This document shows positions 61,538 to 64,000 of a stretch of 64,000 nt of DNA, one piece after another. The translations under genes were made by a program, and so were the position numbers. This DNA is from Aquabacterium sp. (GTDB lineage: Bacteria > Pseudomonadota > Gammaproteobacteria > Burkholderiales > Burkholderiaceae_C). How positions within the stretch are numbered: the stretch's first letter is position 1; every line of letters begins with the position of its first letter. Location of the stretch: NCBI GenBank assembly GCA_029865965.1, contig JARXAJ010000298.1, forward strand, positions 36,884 to 100,883, given 5' to 3'. Below the pieces are notes generated by a model, which worked only from the letters and a program-made list of their open reading frames with translations, was not told the origin of the DNA and did no database searches.

Positions 61538-61818
61538 GGGTGCTCCGTGACGGTCGAGGGGGTGGCAACTGGCAGGACTTCTGCGCAAACCGTGCAAAAG
61601 TGACTGGATTGCCATTGGAATGCAGGGCTTCAGGTTTGCCAGCCGCTTCCTTGGGGGTGACCCCCGGCTCCGGGGGGGGGCGGTGGCAACCCCATCCCGG
61701 GGGGGGGCATGCCTGCCTGGGGCAGATCTGTGGCCATGCACAGACGAAGTGCATGCAGATGCGTTTGCGGCAGGACAAGCATCGGCGGCGTGCGCATGGT
61801 TCTTGCCAGTCTCCGGTC

Positions 61819-63663
61819 ATGACACCCGCGCTGCCTGTTGCCCCTTCACCGATCCAGTCCTACCTGGACACCCTGCACCGCGCTTTCAGCGGCCTCAGCC
61901 ACGGCCAGGTGGCCACCTATATCCCCGAGCTGGCCAAGGTGGCACCCGACGGCTTCGGCATCGTGCTGGCCACGGTGGACGGCCATGTGTACGAGGTTGG
62001 CGACACCCGGCTGCCGTTCTCGATCCAGTCGGTGTCCAAGCCCTTCGTCTATGGCGTGGCGCTGGAAGACTGCGGCCGTGCCCGGGTCGAGCAGGCCATC
62101 GGCATGGAGCCCACCGGCGACCCGTTCAACGCCATCAGCCTGGAGCCCGGCACCGGCCGGCCGCTGAACCCGATGATCAATGCCGGTGCCATTGCCGCGG
62201 CTGCCCTGGTGGCGGGCGCCACCGAGGCCGACCGCCTGGCCCGGGTGCTGGGCGCGCTGTCGGCCTTTGCCGGCCGGGCGCTGGATGTCGACGCCGCCAT
62301 CTTCGAATCCGAACGCGACACCGGCCACCGCAACCGCGCCATCGGCCACATGCTGCGCAACTACGGCATTGTCGATGGCGACCCCGAGCCGGCGCTGGGC
62401 CTGTACTTCCGCCAGTGCGCGGTGCGGGTGGACTGCCGCGACCTGGCGCTGATGGCCGCCACCCTGGCCAACGGCGGCATCAACCCGGCCACCGGTGCGC
62501 GTGCGGTGCGCAGCGAGTTCATCGAGCCGATGCTCAGCCTGATGACCACCTGCGGCATGTATGACTTCTCAGGCGCCTGGGTCTACAACGTCGGCCTGCC
62601 GGCCAAGAGCGGCGTGGGCGGCGGCATCATCGCGGTGCTGCCGGGCCAGCTGGGCATCGGCGTGTATTCACCCCGGCTGGATGAGCGCGGCAACAGCGCC
62701 CGCGGCGTGGCGGTGTGCCAGCGCATCAGCAGCGACCTGGGCCTGCATTTCCTGCAACCGCCGCGGCCGTCGGTGGCCACGGTGCGGGCCCGCTACACGC
62801 TGCAGGGCGTGCGCTCCAAGCGCCGCCGCACACCCGCCGAAAGCCGGTTGCTCGACGGCCTGGGCCAGCAGGTCGAGGTGTTCGAGCTGCAGGGCGACCT
62901 GCGCTTTGCCACGCTGGAACCGGTGTTGCGCGCCATCGTGGCGGGCAGCGCGTTGATGATGGTGCTCGACTTCAAGCGCGTGGGCCATGTCGATGGTGGC
63001 GCCACACGCATGCTGGCCGGCCTGGCCAGCCGCTGTGCTGCGCTGGGCCAGCCATTGTTGCTGAGCCGGGTGCGCCGGGGTGACTTGCTGGCCGGGCTGG
63101 ACGGCATGCTGGCGCCGCAGGCGATCCGGTCGGTGACATTCCAGCCCGCGCTGGACGCGGCGCTGGAGTGGTGTGAACGCCGTCTGCTGGCCAGGCCGGC
63201 GCCGGATGGCGCAGCCCGCGCCGTCCTGCCGCTGGCCGACAGCCGCCTGTGCCGTGGCCTGACAGCCGACGAGTTGGTGCAATTGCAGGCGCAGCTGCGG
63301 CGCAGCCAGCATGAGTCGGGCAGCCTGATCGTGCAGCGTGGTGAGCCGGCTGACGCGCTGTACCTGCTGTCCGCTGGCGAGGTGAGCGTGATCGTCAGCC
63401 TGCCCGGTGGCGGCCACAAGCGCCTGTCAACCCTGTCGGCCGGCATGGTGTTCGGCGAAGCCGCCCTGATCGCCGGCGGCCAGCGCTCGGCCGATGTGCG
63501 TGCCGACACAGCGGTCGACTGCTGGGCGCTGAGCGCCGAGGTGTTCGAGCGCCTGAAACTGGAGCAACCCCGCCTGGCCATCACCCTGCTGCACAACCTG
63601 CTGGCCACCGCCAGCGAGACCATCGGCCGGTTGACGGCAGAGGTGGCGGCGCTGGAAGGGTGA
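61819..63663 (+). CDS. glsA: Glutaminase fused to STAS-like and cyclic-nucleotide-binding domains
   Basis: PFSIQSVSKPFVYGVALED; PLNPMINAGAIAAAALV glutaminase motifs; central VEVFELQGDLRFATLEPVL...MMVLDFKRVGHVDGGATRMLAGL STAS-like; C-terminal SGSLIVQRGEPADALYLLSAGEVSVIV...GMVFGEAALIAGGQRSADVRAD cNMP-binding. Confidence 0.93.
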   Translation: MTPALPVAPSPIQSYLDTLHRAFSGLSHGQVATYIPELAKVAPDGFGIVLATVDGHVYEVGDTRLPFSIQSVSKPFVYGVALEDCGRARVEQAIGMEPTGDPFNAISLEPGTGRPLNPMINAGAIAAAALVAGATEADRLARVLGALSAFAGRALDVDAAIFESERDTGHRNRAIGHMLRNYGIVDGDPEPALGLYFRQCAVRVDCRDLALMAATLANGGINPATGARAVRSEFIEPMLSLMTTCGMYDFSGAWVYNVGLPAKSGVGGGIIAVLPGQLGIGVYSPRLDERGNSARGVAVCQRISSDLGLHFLQPPRPSVATVRARYTLQGVRSKRRRTPAESRLLDGLGQQVEVFELQGDLRFATLEPVLRAIVAGSALMMVLDFKRVGHVDGGATRMLAGLASRCAALGQPLLLSRVRRGDLLAGLDGMLAPQAIRSVTFQPALDAALEWCERRLLARPAPDGAARAVLPLADSRLCRGLTADELVQLQAQLRRSQHESGSLIVQRGEPADALYLLSAGEVSVIVSLPGGGHKRLSTLSAGMVFGEAALIAGGQRSADVRADTAVDCWALSAEVFERLKLEQPRLAITLLHNLLATASETIGRLTAEVAALEG

Positions 63664-63762
63664 GGCGGGTCTGGGCTCGTTGCTGCCGGTTGTGTTTGCT
63701 CTTGAAAGCCGGCGTTCGCAGGTTTGAGCGATCGCGCCGGCTCGGGTGCGCGTGTTTTGCTA

Positions 63763-63991
63763 CGTGACCCCCGCAAAGCGTAGGCCCGAAGGGCCAACAC
63801 TTGGCTCCTCCTTGACCTCCGCAAACCAGGCCCACCCGACCCGACGCTCAGGCACCACCGTGGCGCGCGGGTCTTTGGCCTTCGCGCGCCGCCGCTGTGT
63901 CCAGGACGAGGTCGGCGGGTGACTGGCTGACGCAGGTAAAGGAGGAGCCACTGTGCGCCGGCGAAGCCGGTGTGCGGTGGCGGGGGACACG
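63763..63991. repeat. ~229 bp imperfect inverted-repeat element with GAA-loop hairpins in both arms (REP/MITE-like)
   Basis: 12 bp perfect core tggctcctcctt (63802-63813)/aaggaggagcca (63939-63950); outer arms cgtgacccccgc (63763-63774)/gcgggggacacg (63980-63991); hairpins ggcccGAAgggcc (63783-63795) and ccggcGAAgccgg (63958-63970). Confidence 0.75.
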
Positions 63992-64000
63992 GAGTCAGCC

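Noticed and set aside
61538-61630. Possible sigma-54 (-24/-12) promoter upstream of the PEP-CTERM gene (TTTGCACGGTTTGCG on the minus strand)
   Set aside because: Spacing between the G and GC elements is too short for the GG-N10-GC rule; not supportable.

Overview
High-GC (probably betaproteobacterial/Burkholderiales, by inference) chromosomal segment. About positions 1-40000 look like a large exosortase A (XrtA)/PEP-CTERM exopolysaccharide locus. It holds an exosortase with a C-terminal EpsI-like domain, many glycosyltransferases, a Wzx-like flippase, an O-antigen-ligase-like protein, a polysaccharide deacetylase, a pyruvyl transferase, two asparagine-synthetase-like proteins, and an ACP/acyl-CoA-ligase/hydrolase/PLP-decarboxylase module of unknown product. 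A PEP-CTERM propeller-like protein is embedded in the locus. An ~8 kb block (sulfate permease, CysD, CysNC, CysQ, UDP-GlcA epimerase, Ugd) sits between the acyl-CoA ligase and the PLP decarboxylase and suggests PAPS/uronate supply for EPS. From ~40 kb the window carries a CoxS/CoxL-like molybdenum hydroxylase pair without an FAD subunit, an adaptor/ATPase/two-permease ABC exporter, htpG, an SrkA-like kinase, mltA, an M16 peptidase, a Gcr-family 'site-specific recombinase' (apparently a membrane protein), apaG, rpe, a cyclase-domain/ATPase/TPR regulator, a second PEP-CTERM protein and a glutaminase-STAS-cNMP-binding fusion. The window ends in a ~229 bp imperfect inverted-repeat element. Family calls come from reading the translated ORFs; no database search was run. 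Many listed ORFs are frame-shadow artefacts of high GC.
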